In this document: piece by piece, positions 1-8,155 of the stretch
Layout: each line of letters opens with the position of its first letter
How positions within the stretch are numbered: position 1 is the stretch's first letter
Assembly (NCBI GenBank): GCA_965250025.1
Contig: OZ252283.1
Span: forward strand, 2,108,001 to 2,172,000
DNA length: 64,000 nt
Source: CBDDLD01 sp965250025
GTDB taxonomy: Bacteria > Bacteroidota > Bacteroidia > Flavobacteriales > Flavobacteriaceae
Reading direction: 5' to 3'
The notes under the pieces: model-generated
What the model was told of the DNA's origin: nothing
What the model saw: only the letters and a program-made list of their open reading frames with translations
Database searches by the model: none
Translations under genes and position numbers: made by a program

Positions 1-1221
1 TCCGTAGAACAAAGTTATCTCACCCAATTATGGAGTAATGATGTATTTAATAAGAATAAGGAAGAATCCTTTACCAATCTTACCAATACTATGAGTAAGC
101 ATTTTACCATAGCCATATTAAGCATTGCTATTGTGGCTTCAATATTCTGGCTAATCTATGATGCTAGCAAGGTTATGAATGTATTTACCGCGGTGCTGAT
201 CATTGCGTGCCCATGTGCTATAGCCCTATCTGCGCCTTTCACATTCGGTAATCTTTTAAGGATTTTTGGGAAGTTAAAGTTTTATGCAAAGAATGCCAGT
301 GTTATTGAGCAACTGGCGGCAATCAATACGATTATTTTTGACAAAACAGGAACGATCACTTCTAACAAAAAAAGTAATGCCGTTTATGAAGGTGAAACAT
401 TATCTGAAGAAGAGTCTATCTTACTAAAAAACACACTTCGGGGCTCTAATCACCCCTTGAGTAGAACCCTGTATTCTATTCTAAAAGATAATGATATTGT
501 TACTTTGGATCATTATGAAGAGCATATTGGAAAAGGTATTGAAGCAGAGTATAATAATACCGCAATTAAGATCGGATCTGCCAGTTTCGTTAGTAAAACT
601 ATAGCAAATACATCTCTAAACACAACTGTACACGTCAGTACTAATAATGCATATAAAGGGAAGTATGTGTTTTATAACAGCTATCGTAAAGGGGTCTCCA
701 GACTGTTCAATCAATTAAAACAACAATACGATCTGGTTATTCTCTCTGGAGATAATGAAGGAGAACGAGATAATCTTACAAAATTATTGCCTCGTAAAAC
801 CAAACTCATCTTTAATCAAAAACCTGAAGACAAACTGGAATATATCAAGTACCATCAATCTGAAGGTGCAAAAGTATTAATGATTGGCGATGGTCTTAAT
901 GATGCCGGAGCATTGGCTCAAAGTGATGTTGGCATTGCCATATCTGAAGATGTCAATATCTTCTCTCCTGCCTGTGATGCCATTTTAGACGCTTCAAAAT
1001 TCAATCAATTATTTAATTATATAAAAGCCTCCAAATCTGCCATAAAAATCATTAAATGGAGTTTTGTGCTATCCTTCTTTTATAACATCATAGGATTATA
1101 CTTTGCTGTTACCGGTCAGCTTGCACCTGTGGCAGCAGCTATATTAATGCCATTAAGCTCTATTAGCATTGTAGTTTTCACAACTATAGCAACGAATTTG
1201 GTAGGTAAAAGATTGAAATAA
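1..1221 (+). CDS. ccoI: Heavy-metal P-type ATPase, CcoI/FixI-type (5' end outside window)
   Basis: The reading frame is open from the first base, so the gene starts upstream and only the C-terminal ~406 residues are present. Visible motifs are the CPC metal-translocation motif in a membrane helix (nt ~208-216), the phosphorylation motif DKTGT (nt 340-354), an SNHPLS nucleotide-binding motif and the hinge motif GDGLND (nt ~886-903), followed by two C-terminal membrane helices. This is the core of a P1B copper-transporting ATPase. The CPC motif and the cbb3 oxidase genes immediately downstream point to CcoI, which moves copper across the inner membrane for CuB insertion into the oxidase. The N-terminal metal-binding domain cannot be seen. 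An 81-bp gap with its own promoter separates it from ccoS, so it need not be cotranscribed. Confidence 0.93.
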   Translation, partial: SVEQSYLTQLWSNDVFNKNKEESFTNLTNTMSKHFTIAILSIAIVASIFWLIYDASKVMNVFTAVLIIACPCAIALSAPFTFGNLLRIFGKLKFYAKNASVIEQLAAINTIIFDKTGTITSNKKSNAVYEGETLSEEESILLKNTLRGSNHPLSRTLYSILKDNDIVTLDHYEEHIGKGIEAEYNNTAIKIGSASFVSKTIANTSLNTTVHVSTNNAYKGKYVFYNSYRKGVSRLFNQLKQQYDLVILSGDNEGERDNLTKLLPRKTKLIFNQKPEDKLEYIKYHQSEGAKVLMIGDGLNDAGALAQSDVGIAISEDVNIFSPACDAILDASKFNQLFNYIKASKSAIKIIKWSFVLSFFYNIIGLYFAVTGQLAPVAAAILMPLSSISIVVFTTIATNLVGKRLK

Positions 1222-1235
1222 AAATTAATTCATTG

Positions 1236-1255
1236 AACATGATTTTTATCATGTT
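1236..1255. promoter_or_regulatory. FNR/CRP-family operator upstream of ccoS
   Basis: A perfect inverted repeat has arms AACATGAT and ATCATGTT separated by TTTT, with the core TGAT-N4-ATCA typical of FNR-type sites. Its centre (1245.5) lies 36.5 bp before the last base of a TAnnTTTG element, which puts it near -41.5 if transcription starts about 5 bp past that element. That is the class II activator position. A site with the same core and the same spacing lies upstream of hemN. The regulator itself is not in the window, and its identity is inferred. Confidence 0.75.
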
Positions 1256-1274
1256 TTAATAAGGATGTCAGAAG

Positions 1275-1282
1275 TATTTTTG
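1275..1282 (+). promoter_or_regulatory. Bacteroidota -7 promoter element for the cco operon
   Basis: TATTTTTG matches the TAnnTTTG consensus for the primary sigma factor of Bacteroidota. It lies 20 bp before the ccoS start codon, predicting transcription from about 1287. No good -33 TTTG is seen. The palindrome at 1236-1255 occupies the region just upstream, as expected for an activator-dependent promoter. Confidence 0.6.
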
Positions 1283-1302
1283 AACCATAACTTCAAATAG
1301 GT

Positions 1303-1488
1303 ATGAGCGTTATTTACATTTTACTAACCATAAGCATCATTGTAGCAATACTATTCTTTATAGTATTTATTGTTGCAGTTAAAAAAGGTCAGTATGATGA
1401 TGGTTACACACCATCTGTACGTATGCTTTTTGAAGATGAACTTGTAAAACAACAAGCGAAACAAACCATTAAAACCAAAACAGACTAA
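1303..1488 (+). CDS. ccoS: cbb3-type cytochrome oxidase assembly protein CcoS
   Basis: A 61-residue protein with one N-terminal membrane helix (about residues 3-25) followed by a short charged cytoplasmic tail. Size, topology and position between ccoI and ccoN match CcoS, a small protein needed to insert heme and copper cofactors into the cbb3 oxidase. The first gene behind the predicted FNR-type promoter, it lies 12 bp before ccoNO. The YDDGYTPS stretch after the helix fits the family in Bacteroidota. The call rests on context as much as sequence, because such a short protein carries few diagnostic residues. Confidence 0.88.
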   Translation: MSVIYILLTISIIVAILFFIVFIVAVKKGQYDDGYTPSVRMLFEDELVKQQAKQTIKTKTD

Positions 1489-1500
1489 TCATATATTACT

Positions 1501-3693
1501 ATGGAAATGCAACAGTTCTATTACGATAATAAAATCGTTAAAAAATTCGTCTATGCGACCATACTTTGGGGAGTTGTAGGTATGCTAGTAGGTTTACTAC
1601 TGGCATTTATGTTTCTATTCCCTAACCTTACCGACGGTATATCCTGGCTAAGTTTTGGTCGTTTAAGACCTTTACATACCAATGCCGTCATTTTTGCTTT
1701 TGTGGGTAATGCCATATTCGCTGGGGTCTACTATTCTACCCAACGCTTACTAAAAGCCCGAATGTTCAGTGACTTTTTAAGTAATTTTAATTTCTGGGGA
1801 TGGCAACTACTCATCGTGGGTGCTGCGATAACTTTACCCCTAGGGATAACTACTTCAAAAGAATATGCAGAATTGGAATGGCCTTTTGATATTGCCATTG
1901 CTCTAATCTGGGTAGCTTTTGGAGTCAATTTAATTGGAACTATTTTAAAGCGACGTCAACGTCATCTATACGTAGCTATATGGTTCTATATCGCTACCTT
2001 TGTTACCGTAGCGGTATTACACATCTTTAATAGTTTAGAGCTGCCTGTTAGTGGTCTTAAGAGTTACTCGGTGTATGCAGGTGTTCAAGATGCCTTAGTA
2101 CAATGGTGGTATGGACACAATGCTGTGGCTTTCTTCTTAACCACACCATTTTTAGGACTGATGTACTATTTTGTGCCTAAAGCAGCTAACCGTCCTGTAT
2201 ATTCATATCGACTTTCTATTGTCCATTTCTGGTCTTTGATCTTTATTTATATCTGGGCAGGTCCTCACCACTTGTTATATACAGCTTTACCGGAATGGGC
2301 ACAACATTTAGGGGTTGCTTTCTCTGTAATGCTTATTGCACCATCTTGGGGTGGTATGATTAACGGACTACTTACACTTCGTGGTGCTTGGGATAAAGTA
2401 CGTACTGATCCGGTACTTAAATTCATGGTTGTAGCGATTACCGGATATGGTATGGCAACTTTTGAAGGCCCTATGCTATCGCTTAAAAATGTGAATGCTA
2501 TTGCTCACTTTACGGACTGGATCATTGCTCACGTTCACGTTGGCGCATTAGCTTGGAATGGATTCCTTGCTTTTGGTATGATCTACTGGTTAATTCCAAA
2601 ATTATTCAAAACTCGATTGTATTCTACCGGATTGGCTAATGTACATTTCTGGGTAGGTACTTTGGGTATCATTTTATATGCGCTGCCTATGTATGTTGCT
2701 GGCTTTACACAAGCCAGTATGTGGAAACAATTTGAACCAGACGGTACTTTGGTATATGGTAACTTCTTAGAAACTGTTACTGAGATTATCCCAATGTATT
2801 GGATGCGTGCTATTGGAGGTACCTTATACATCTTAGGAATGCTGATTTTAGTATATAATATCATAATGACTGTAGTGAAATCAGAACATAAAGTTACTGA
2901 TGAACTGGCTGAAGCTCCGGCATTACAACGTGTATCAAAACACAGAGTTGCAGGAGAAGGCTGGCATACTTGGTTAGAGCGCAAGCCTGTATTATTAACG
3001 ATATATGCTACTATAGCCATTTTAATTGGTGGTATTGTTCAAATCATACCAACATTGGTTGTAGAATCTAATATTCCGACAATTAGCAGCGTCAAACCAT
3101 ATACCCCTCTAGAGCTTGAAGGTAGAGATATCTACATCAGAGAAGGTTGTGTGGGATGTCACTCTCAAATGATCCGTCCATTTAGAAGTGAGGTGGAGCG
3201 TTACGGTGAATATTCTAAAGCTGGTGAATATGTCTATGACCACCCGTTCTTATGGGGAAGTAAACGTACCGGTCCTGACTTGCATCGTGTTGGTGGCAAG
3301 TATTCTGACAACTGGCATTTCAATCATATGTACGATCCTCAAAGTATCTCTTCCGGGTCTATAATGCCAGCTTATCAGTGGTTAATTAGAAATGAACTCG
3401 ATAAATCCATGACTGAAAGAAAAATGGAAGTTATGATAAGCTTAGGGGTTCCTTATACCGAAGATGATATTGCTAACGCACAACAAAGCATGCTGGAACA
3501 AGGGACTCAGATAGAGAAAAACCTTTATGCAGATCCGGATTTTGTAAAGAGTTATGAAGCGGACAAAGCGTCTTCCGGAACCGATTTTGTAGAAATGCGT
3601 AATAGAGAAATTGTTGCTTTAATTGCTTATCTGCAACGTTTAGGTACAGATATCAAGGTAAAAGATATAGAAAACACAACTGCTCAAAACTAA
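1501..3693 (+). CDS. ccoN: cbb3-type cytochrome c oxidase, fused CcoN-CcoO subunits
   Basis: One 730-residue frame encodes two normally separate subunits. Residues 1 to ~480 are the multi-helix heme-copper catalytic subunit CcoN, with His-bearing segments such as LHTNAVIF, WYGHNAVAF, GPHHLLYT and AHVHVGALAWNG that ligate the hemes and CuB. After a linker containing one membrane helix (about 500-520), the rest is the CcoO monoheme cytochrome c with CVGCH at C550, C553 and H554. The enzyme reduces O2 with high affinity at low oxygen and pumps protons. The N-O fusion is characteristic of Bacteroidota, and the frame is continuous here, so it is not an assembly artefact. CcoQ follows 6 bp downstream. 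Confidence 0.97.
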   Translation: MEMQQFYYDNKIVKKFVYATILWGVVGMLVGLLLAFMFLFPNLTDGISWLSFGRLRPLHTNAVIFAFVGNAIFAGVYYSTQRLLKARMFSDFLSNFNFWGWQLLIVGAAITLPLGITTSKEYAELEWPFDIAIALIWVAFGVNLIGTILKRRQRHLYVAIWFYIATFVTVAVLHIFNSLELPVSGLKSYSVYAGVQDALVQWWYGHNAVAFFLTTPFLGLMYYFVPKAANRPVYSYRLSIVHFWSLIFIYIWAGPHHLLYTALPEWAQHLGVAFSVMLIAPSWGGMINGLLTLRGAWDKVRTDPVLKFMVVAITGYGMATFEGPMLSLKNVNAIAHFTDWIIAHVHVGALAWNGFLAFGMIYWLIPKLFKTRLYSTGLANVHFWVGTLGIILYALPMYVAGFTQASMWKQFEPDGTLVYGNFLETVTEIIPMYWMRAIGGTLYILGMLILVYNIIMTVVKSEHKVTDELAEAPALQRVSKHRVAGEGWHTWLERKPVLLTIYATIAILIGGIVQIIPTLVVESNIPTISSVKPYTPLELEGRDIYIREGCVGCHSQMIRPFRSEVERYGEYSKAGEYVYDHPFLWGSKRTGPDLHRVGGKYSDNWHFNHMYDPQSISSGSIMPAYQWLIRNELDKSMTERKMEVMISLGVPYTEDDIANAQQSMLEQGTQIEKNLYADPDFVKSYEADKASSGTDFVEMRNREIVALIAYLQRLGTDIKVKDIENTTAQN

Positions 3694-3699
3694 GACATT

Positions 3700-3891
3700 A
3701 TGCTAAAATTTGTAAAACATCATATGGAAAGTATCACTGGGATCGAAATATACCCCTTGATATCCTTAGTCATTTTTTTCACATTTTTTGTGCTACTATT
3801 TTGGTGGGTATTCACTGCTAAAAAAGAATACATCAAAACGGTAAGCAATATTCCATTAGACAATAACAACCAAAACGATATTATACTATGA
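3700..3891 (+). CDS. ccoQ: cbb3-type oxidase subunit CcoQ/FixQ-like
   Basis: A 63-residue protein with one membrane helix (about residues 18-40, ending in the FWWVFTAKKEY boundary typical of CcoQ) and a short polar C-terminal tail. CcoQ stabilises the assembled cbb3 oxidase. It sits between ccoNO and ccoP, and its stop codon overlaps the ccoP start by 4 bases (ATGA), which suggests translational coupling. Identification depends on size, topology and position. Confidence 0.88.
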   Translation: MLKFVKHHMESITGIEIYPLISLVIFFTFFVLLFWWVFTAKKEYIKTVSNIPLDNNNQNDIIL

Positions 3892-4895
3892 GAAATTTAA
3901 TTCCTTCATATATAAGGGTGCCGGTAGTATTCTTTACCATTGCCGGACTTGTTGAATATTTTGTAGATTCTGGTGATCAGCCTGCATTTATAGAACAACC
4001 ATTGATCTTATTATTTCTTTTATTAGTATTACTCATTTTAATTGCTATTGAAGGGATTGTAGGCTCTATAGATAATGTCCTTTACCAAAGTTTGGATGAA
4101 GATGCCAAAGTACGTTATCTGGAAGCTAAAAATAAAGTTCCACTTGCTAACTGGGTAAAGCGAACTTATAAAAAGCTCTTAGGTAGTAAACCTATAGAAG
4201 AGGAAGGTGAAATCATTTTAGACCATAACTACGACGGTATCAAAGAGCTGGATAACTCTTTACCGCCATGGTGGTTATATGGCTTCTATGCAACCATCAT
4301 TTTTGGCGTGATATACATGATACGCTACCATGTTTTTAATGCAGATGATCAATTTGTAGAATATGAAATTGAATATGCCGAAGCACAACGTGCTATCGAA
4401 GAGTACAAAAAAACAGCCAAAGACTTGGTAGACTTCAACAGCGTAGAGCTGTTAACTGATGCTTCGGATATCAATGCTGGTAAAACCATTTTCAACACCA
4501 ATTGTGTCGCCTGTCATATGGCAGATGGTGGCGGTGGTATTGGCCCTAACCTAACAGACGAATATTGGATATTAGGCGGCGGTATCAAAAATGTATTTAA
4601 AACTATCTCCGAAGGTGGTCGTGACGGTAAAGGTATGGTGGCCTGGAAAGCAAGCTTAAAACCTTCAGAAATTGCTCAAGTCGCAAGTTATGTTTTACAG
4701 TTTCAGGGTACAACACCTGCAAACCCAAAAGATCCTGAAGGTGATATTTGGGTAGATGAATCAACTGACGAAACAGAGGAGACCGTTGATGGTGTTGATG
4801 CTACAGAAGGAGATATAGAAACTGATAGCAAAGAAACGGAAGACAATACTTCTACCGATGCTAATGAAACCAGTTCTGTTGCTGTAACTAATTAA
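3888..4895 (+). CDS. ccoP: cbb3-type oxidase subunit CcoP, monoheme cytochrome c
   Basis: This 335-residue protein has two N-terminal membrane helices (about residues 10-30 and 38-58), a cytoplasmic loop, a third helix introduced by LPPWWLYGFY (about 125-145), and one periplasmic cytochrome c domain with CVACH at C206, C209 and H210. The methionine ligand is probably in GMVAW. Proteobacterial CcoP carries two heme c groups. Only one CXXCH exists here, the Bacteroidota version. The last ~50 residues are a Glu/Asp/Thr/Ser-rich acidic tail with no recognisable fold. The protein relays electrons from soluble or quinol-linked cytochromes to CcoO. Confidence 0.95.
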   Translation: MRNLIPSYIRVPVVFFTIAGLVEYFVDSGDQPAFIEQPLILLFLLLVLLILIAIEGIVGSIDNVLYQSLDEDAKVRYLEAKNKVPLANWVKRTYKKLLGSKPIEEEGEIILDHNYDGIKELDNSLPPWWLYGFYATIIFGVIYMIRYHVFNADDQFVEYEIEYAEAQRAIEEYKKTAKDLVDFNSVELLTDASDINAGKTIFNTNCVACHMADGGGGIGPNLTDEYWILGGGIKNVFKTISEGGRDGKGMVAWKASLKPSEIAQVASYVLQFQGTTPANPKDPEGDIWVDESTDETEETVDGVDATEGDIETDSKETEDNTSTDANETSSVAVTN

Positions 4896-4925
4896 CTTAA
4901 AAACGGAGATTAAATTTCGTCCATA

Positions 4926-6350
4926 ATGGAAACGCCACCAAACGAAGTATTTAGAGATTCTATTGGTACTATAAACGAAGAAGGTAAACGCAATTGGGTA
5001 TATCCTAAAAAACCTTCAGGACCTTATTACGATAAACGTAAAATAGTAAGTTACTTCTTGTTGGCGTTTCTATTTATATCACCATTCATAAAAATAAACG
5101 GTAACCAGTTTTTGATGTTCAATGTACTGGAACGCCGTTTCAATATTTTTGGTTTTCCTTTTTGGCCTCAGGATTTCCATTTATTCGTCATATCCATGAT
5201 TATTGGCGTGATCTTTATCACGCTATTTACCGTTGGCTTTGGTAGAATTTTTTGTGGTTGGATTTGTCCTCAAACCATATTCATGGAAATGGTTTTTAGA
5301 CGTATTGAATATTGGATCGATGGTGACCGCGGAAAACAAATACGCTTGGATAAACAACCTTGGAATGCCGAAAAAATTAAGAAACGTACTCTAAAGTGGT
5401 CTATTTTTTTAATTATTTCATTTCTGATCGCTAATATATTTCTGGCTTATCTAATAGGTAGTGATAAACTCTTGAAGTATATTATCGATGGCCCATCATC
5501 TCATATGGGAACGCTTATTCCTTTAATCATTTTTACAGGTGTTTTCTATTTTGTTTTTGCATGGTTTAGAGAGCAAGTGTGTATCATTGCATGTCCATAT
5601 GGACGTCTGCAAGGGGTATTACTCGACAACAAATCTGTTGTTGTAGCTTATGATCATAAACGAGGTGAAAGTACCAATGGCAGAAAAAAATTCAGAAAAA
5701 ATGAAGACCGGGAAGCATTAGGTCACGGCGATTGTATTGATTGTTTTCAATGTGTTCATGTATGTCCTACTGGAATCGATATCAGAAATGGTACGCAATT
5801 AGAATGTGTGAATTGCACAGCCTGTATGGATGAATGTGACATCATCATGGAAAAAATAAATCTTCCTAAAGGTCTTATAAGGTATGCCAGTGAAGAGAAT
5901 ATAGAAAAGAAAACGCCTTTTAAACTTACGGCCCGCATGAAAGGTTACATTGCGGTACTAACTATTTTAATCGGTGTTCTATTGGGAATGCTAGCCTTAA
6001 GAAATGATGTGGAAGCAAATATTTTAAGACTCCCAGGACAATTATATGAGCATAAAGAAAATGACATTATCAGTAATGTTTATACTTATAAACTGGTGAA
6101 TAAAACAGTGCATACTATTGAGAATGTCAGTTTTAAATTAAGAAAAATCGAAGGTACCATAAAGTTGGTCTCTACAGAAAATACATTTACTGTGCCCGAA
6201 CAAGGCATAGCAGAAGGAACATTGTTCATAGAATTAAAGCAAAGCGATCTTAAAAGCGATAAAAATAAATTAATGATTGAGGTTTACAGTAATGATGATC
6301 TTATTGAAACCACATCCGTTAACTTTTTAGGCCCTCGTAGTTTTAAATAG
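4926..6350 (+). CDS. ccoG: Cytochrome oxidase accessory protein CcoG (FixG/RdxA), ferredoxin-like
   Basis: A 474-residue membrane iron-sulfur protein with several helices, the motif FCGWICPQT, a second ACPYGR motif, and a ferredoxin-like pair of clusters (CIDCFQCVHVCP and CVNCTACMDEC, about residues 272-305). A C-terminal Ig-like FixG domain follows one last helix. CcoG is thought to reduce Cu(II) for oxidase assembly. It lies 30 bp after ccoP and 23 bp before ccoH in the same operon. Confidence 0.95.
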   Translation: METPPNEVFRDSIGTINEEGKRNWVYPKKPSGPYYDKRKIVSYFLLAFLFISPFIKINGNQFLMFNVLERRFNIFGFPFWPQDFHLFVISMIIGVIFITLFTVGFGRIFCGWICPQTIFMEMVFRRIEYWIDGDRGKQIRLDKQPWNAEKIKKRTLKWSIFLIISFLIANIFLAYLIGSDKLLKYIIDGPSSHMGTLIPLIIFTGVFYFVFAWFREQVCIIACPYGRLQGVLLDNKSVVVAYDHKRGESTNGRKKFRKNEDREALGHGDCIDCFQCVHVCPTGIDIRNGTQLECVNCTACMDECDIIMEKINLPKGLIRYASEENIEKKTPFKLTARMKGYIAVLTILIGVLLGMLALRNDVEANILRLPGQLYEHKENDIISNVYTYKLVNKTVHTIENVSFKLRKIEGTIKLVSTENTFTVPEQGIAEGTLFIELKQSDLKSDKNKLMIEVYSNDDLIETTSVNFLGPRSFK

Positions 6351-6373
6351 TTAATGAAAAAACATATAGAATT

Positions 6374-6820
6374 ATGAAAATAAATTGGGGAACAGCCATA
6401 GTTATAGCATTTATTGGGTTCATAGGATTCATCATGTATTTTGTAGTTAGCATGAGTACTGATGACAAGTACGACCACGATTTGGTCGTAGAGGACTATT
6501 ATCAGCAGGAATTAAAATATCAGAACGACATTGACAAAGAATCACTGTCTAAAACTTTAAAAACTAACATCAAGATTAAAAGAACACCAGATGGTATTAC
6601 AGTTGTATTTCCTAAAGATCTAAACATAGAAGATATTAGTGGTAAAGTGTTCCTATACAGACCATCTAATAAGCAACTCGATTTTGAAATCCCGATTTCT
6701 TTATCAAACAACAATTTGCTCATACCTGACAAACGCTTATTAGATGGTCGCTGGAACATTAAGGTGGATTGGAAATACAATAACACGGCATATCTATACA
6801 AAACCGAAATCGTATATTAA
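6374..6820 (+). CDS. ccoH: FixH/CcoH family protein
   Basis: A 148-residue protein with one N-terminal membrane helix (residues ~6-27) and a periplasmic beta-rich domain ending in WNIKVDWKYN, characteristic of the FixH family. CcoH associates with the cbb3 oxidase during assembly. The segment DDKYDHDLVVEDYYQQELKY after the helix is typical of the Bacteroidota version. Its TAA stop shares its last base with the ATG of the next gene, so translation is probably coupled. Confidence 0.9.
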   Translation: MKINWGTAIVIAFIGFIGFIMYFVVSMSTDDKYDHDLVVEDYYQQELKYQNDIDKESLSKTLKTNIKIKRTPDGITVVFPKDLNIEDISGKVFLYRPSNKQLDFEIPISLSNNNLLIPDKRLLDGRWNIKVDWKYNNTAYLYKTEIVY

Positions 6821-7521
6821 TGTTACTGTCTGCTTTCATATTAGGTTTATTAGGCAGCCTGCACTGTGTTGGCATGTGCGGCCCTATAGCCTTTATGTTA
6901 CCGGTAGACAGAAGTAACAGTTATAAAAAAGTTACCCAAATTACATTATATCATTTTGGACGCTTACTAGCTTACAGTAGTATCGGATTGGTTTTTGGCC
7001 TTGTTGGTAAAAGCCTGTACATTTTTGGCATTCAACAACAACTTTCCATCATCATAGGAATTCTTATGATTATTATTGTATTGATTCCTTATAAACATTT
7101 TAGTAAATACAACTTATCAAAACCTATTTTTAAGATCATTTCTAAAGTAAAAAATGGTCTTGGAAATGCGTTAAAGAAAAAGACAGCGGATACTTTTCTA
7201 ACTATTGGTTTTTTAAATGGTTTCTTGCCTTGCGGGCTTGTTTATATGGCAGTATTTGGTGCTATAGCTTCGGGCAGTATCGCACAGGGGAGTTTATACA
7301 TGCTGTTGTTTGGATTAGGGACTATTCCTTTAATGACCTCAGCAATATATCTCGGAAAATTCCTGAATAGTCGCATCAAACAACGCATACAAAAAGCAAT
7401 TCCTGTTTTTGTAGTAATCATTGGTGTACTATTTATTTTGAGAGGTTTAGGCCTAGGTATCCCATATCTTTCTCCTGCCCCCATTGCTGAAATGGCTTCA
7501 GGTCAAATTAACTGTCATTAA
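6820..7521 (+). CDS. SafE/TauE-like (UreH-type) membrane protein of the cco cluster
   Basis: This 233-residue polytopic protein has about six helices. The N-terminal motif LGSLHCVGMCGPIAFML and the mid-protein NGFLPCGLVY are the hallmark paired motifs of the urease-accessory/sulfite-exporter-like domain found beside cbb3 oxidase genes. The conserved Cys and His in membrane helices suggest copper or redox handling during oxidase maturation, but that role is inferred from context. Last recognisable gene of the cco operon. A C-terminal GQINCH may be an additional metal-binding end. Confidence 0.85.
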   Translation: MLLSAFILGLLGSLHCVGMCGPIAFMLPVDRSNSYKKVTQITLYHFGRLLAYSSIGLVFGLVGKSLYIFGIQQQLSIIIGILMIIIVLIPYKHFSKYNLSKPIFKIISKVKNGLGNALKKKTADTFLTIGFLNGFLPCGLVYMAVFGAIASGSIAQGSLYMLLFGLGTIPLMTSAIYLGKFLNSRIKQRIQKAIPVFVVIIGVLFILRGLGLGIPYLSPAPIAEMASGQINCH

Positions 7522-7527
7522 TATTTA

Positions 7528-7552
7528 TATATTTGAGCATTATTAGTAATGC
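7528..7552 (+). promoter_or_regulatory. Possible -7 element and start-site hairpin before 7556
   Basis: TATATTTG at 7528-7535 fits TAnnTTTG and would start transcription near 7540, giving a leader of about 16 bases. A perfect short inverted repeat follows at once (GCATTA, loop TTAG, TAATGC, 7537-7552) and would fold at the very 5' end of that transcript. In AT-rich DNA both could be chance. Confidence 0.35.
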
Positions 7553-7555
7553 CTG

Positions 7556-8053
7556 ATGAAAAATAACACGCCTCGAATTACGCCCAGAACGTATATCAAT
7601 ATCACCATACTATTTCATACGATATTCACACTGGCTGTACTTTTATTTGGCGCCTTTGTGTACTTTACCGTTAGTGATCCTAAAATGAATCTTTTTGATT
7701 CCGAAGATATCTTTTTCTATATATTACCATCCATCGTTATTGCCAATATATTAATCAGTTCTATCATCTATAAAAGAAAACTAACAAGCCTAAAACAAGA
7801 AAAACATCTTAAAACCAAAATGCACATGTATCAATCGGCAAGAATGATTAGATATGCTTTCTTGGAAGGCTCTGCTTTTTTAGCTTGCATAGTTTTCATG
7901 AATACTGAAAACCTTTTTTATATTATGATTGCCTGTGTGCCTCTTTTATATTTTATAGCCCTCAGACCTACTAAAACAAGCATCATAAATGATTTAAATT
8001 TAACCAGAGAACAACATATACAATTTCAAAAATCAGATGAAATTATAGAATAA
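7556..8053 (+). CDS. Unrecognised four-helix membrane protein
   Basis: A 165-residue protein with four predicted membrane helices (about residues 14-36, 48-66, 95-114 and 118-136) and a polar C-terminal tail of about 30 residues. I do not recognise a family. It lies 34 bp after the SafE-like gene on the same strand, just before a strong terminator, so it is the last gene read in the cco direction. A possible promoter of its own lies at 7528-7535. The general layout resembles small conserved hypothetical proteins common in Flavobacteria. No catalytic motif is visible. Confidence 0.7.
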   Translation: MKNNTPRITPRTYINITILFHTIFTLAVLLFGAFVYFTVSDPKMNLFDSEDIFFYILPSIVIANILISSIIYKRKLTSLKQEKHLKTKMHMYQSARMIRYAFLEGSAFLACIVFMNTENLFYIMIACVPLLYFIALRPTKTSIINDLNLTREQHIQFQKSDEIIE

Positions 8054-8056
8054 AAA

Positions 8057-8081
8057 AGCGCCAGAAAATAATTCTGACGCT
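8057..8081. terminator. Bidirectional terminator between convergent genes
   Basis: Arms AGCGCCAGAA and TTCTGACGCT form a 10-bp stem with one mismatch and a loop of about five bases, with A-runs before and T-runs after. It lies 4 bases past the stop of the membrane protein. The convergent stress-protein gene ends at 8156. Confidence 0.75.
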
Positions 8082-8155
8082 TTCCTGCTTGATTATAACG
8101 CTAACTAATAACTAAAACTAATAACCACCAAAGAACTACGAACTTCTAATCAAGC

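Noticed and set aside
2583..3020. Minus-strand open frame of 145 codons inside ccoNO
   Set aside because: It is antisense to a well-conserved oxidase subunit, has no recognisable protein features, and codon structure follows the sense gene.
7537..7552. Perfect short inverted repeat as a regulator site or riboswitch
   Set aside because: Six-bp arms in AT-rich DNA are easily random. It is not related to the TGAT-N4-ATCA sites and shows no aptamer-like structure. Kept only as a low-confidence note with the promoter.
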